Positions 13,650 through 14,075 of a stretch of DNA of 14,075 nt are shown piece after piece; positions within the stretch are counted from its first letter, which is position 1; each line of letters starts with the position of its first letter. Source of the stretch: Actinomycetes bacterium (GTDB lineage: Bacteria; Actinomycetota; Actinomycetes; Actinomycetales; Microbacteriaceae); NCBI GenBank assembly GCA_023451265.1, contig JAEYAG010000149.1, positions 1-14,075 of the forward strand, written 5' to 3'. Position numbers and translations under genes: made by a program. Under the pieces are notes generated by a model. The model was not told where the DNA came from. It ran no database searches and saw only the letters and a list, made by a program, of their open reading frames with translations.

Positions 13650-14075
13650 CTATTCCGCGGCGGCCGTCGGCGCGTCCACGGCGCCCCCGAAGCGGCGGCT
13701 GCGGCCGAGGTACAGCTCGATGGCGCCCCACAGGTCGGTGCGCGAGAAGTCCGGCCACAGGGTGTCGAGGAACACCATCTCCGCGTAGGCGGATTCCCAC
13801 AGCAAGAAGTTCGACGTGCGCTGCTCGCCGCTGGAGCGCAGAAACAGGTCGACGTCGGGCATGTCCGGGACGTACAGGTGCCGCCGCAGCGTCTTCTCGG
13901 TGATCGCCGCGGGCTTCAGACGACCGGCGGCGATCTGCTCCCCCATCGCGCGCATCGCGTCGATGATCTCGTGCCGTCCGCCGTAGTTGATGCACATCGT
14001 GAGCGTGAGCGTGTCGTTGCCCGCCGTCAGCTGCTCGGCGAACTGCAGCTCCTTGATGACCGATCCCCACAGGCG
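13650..14075 (-). CDS. uppS: Isoprenyl (undecaprenyl) diphosphate synthase, 5' end outside window
   Basis: The C-terminal 141 residues are present, and the frame runs off the right edge. Cis-prenyltransferase motifs are clear: NYGGRHEI, then PDVDLFLRSSGEQRTSNFLLW with the two substrate-binding Arg residues. WESAYAEMVFLDTLWPDF carries the metal-related Glu, and the protein ends in RRFGG plus a short Ala-rich tail. The enzyme extends farnesyl or geranyl diphosphate to the lipid carrier for peptidoglycan and other wall polymers, at the cytosolic side of the membrane. The chain length of the product cannot be judged because the N-terminal half is missing. Confidence 0.95.
   Translation of the reverse strand, partial: RLWGSVIKELQFAEQLTAGNDTLTLTMCINYGGRHEIIDAMRAMGEQIAAGRLKPAAITEKTLRRHLYVPDMPDVDLFLRSSGEQRTSNFLLWESAYAEMVFLDTLWPDFSRTDLWGAIELYLGRSRRFGGAVDAPTAAAE

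Noticed and set aside
1..14075. CRISPR arrays, insertion sequences, toxin-antitoxin or phage genes
   Set aside because: No regularly spaced repeats, transposase motifs, terminal inverted repeats or phage-type proteins are seen. Every substantial region is accounted for by chromosomal genes.

Overview
The window looks like an ordinary chromosomal stretch from a high-GC actinobacterium. It is most likely a member of Microbacteriaceae such as Microbacterium, inferred from protein style, very GC-rich third codon positions, many GTG starts, ATGA/GTGA gene overlaps and promoter-proximal (leaderless-type) starts. I see no insertion sequence, phage, plasmid, toxin-antitoxin or CRISPR signature, and coding density is very high. 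No intergenic stretch exceeds about 100 bases.

Layout. (1) 2-823 (+): the 3' part of an ATZ/TRZ-type amidohydrolase whose retained domain has lost two metal-binding positions. (2) 871-944 (-): a tRNA with anticodon CAT, directly behind an EamA/NIPA-like DMT transporter (959-2038, -). (3) 2081-6708 (+): peptide deformylase (def), then five tightly packed genes: a DUF4129 protein, a small two-helix membrane protein, a MoxR AAA+ ATPase, a DUF58 protein and a multi-helix membrane protein. The last four junctions are 4-base stop/start overlaps. A strong 13-bp hairpin (6710-6741) closes this block and also lies just behind tRNA-Asn (6743-6815, -). (4) 6886-12137 (-): an orphan ABC ATPase downstream of an overlapping dus-dgt-dnaG set (tRNA dihydrouridine synthase, dGTPase-like dNTP hydrolase, DNA primase). 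(5) 12191-12938 (+): glutathione peroxidase and a short membrane ORF that seems to have a frame break near its start. (6) 12943-14075 (-): a FrnE/DsbA-like thiol oxidoreductase and the 3' part of uppS (undecaprenyl diphosphate synthase).

How they work together. dus, dgt and dnaG link tRNA modification, dNTP pool control and replication priming, and their overlaps imply co-transcription. The MoxR-DUF58-DUF4129 set resembles a known but poorly understood envelope or protein-maturation module. Here it lacks the transglutaminase-like TgpA protein that often accompanies it. That cluster, the metal-site-degenerate amidohydrolase, the catalytically atypical orphan ABC ATPase and the interrupted small membrane gene are the least explained parts. 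I do not see a clear new defence or mobile system.
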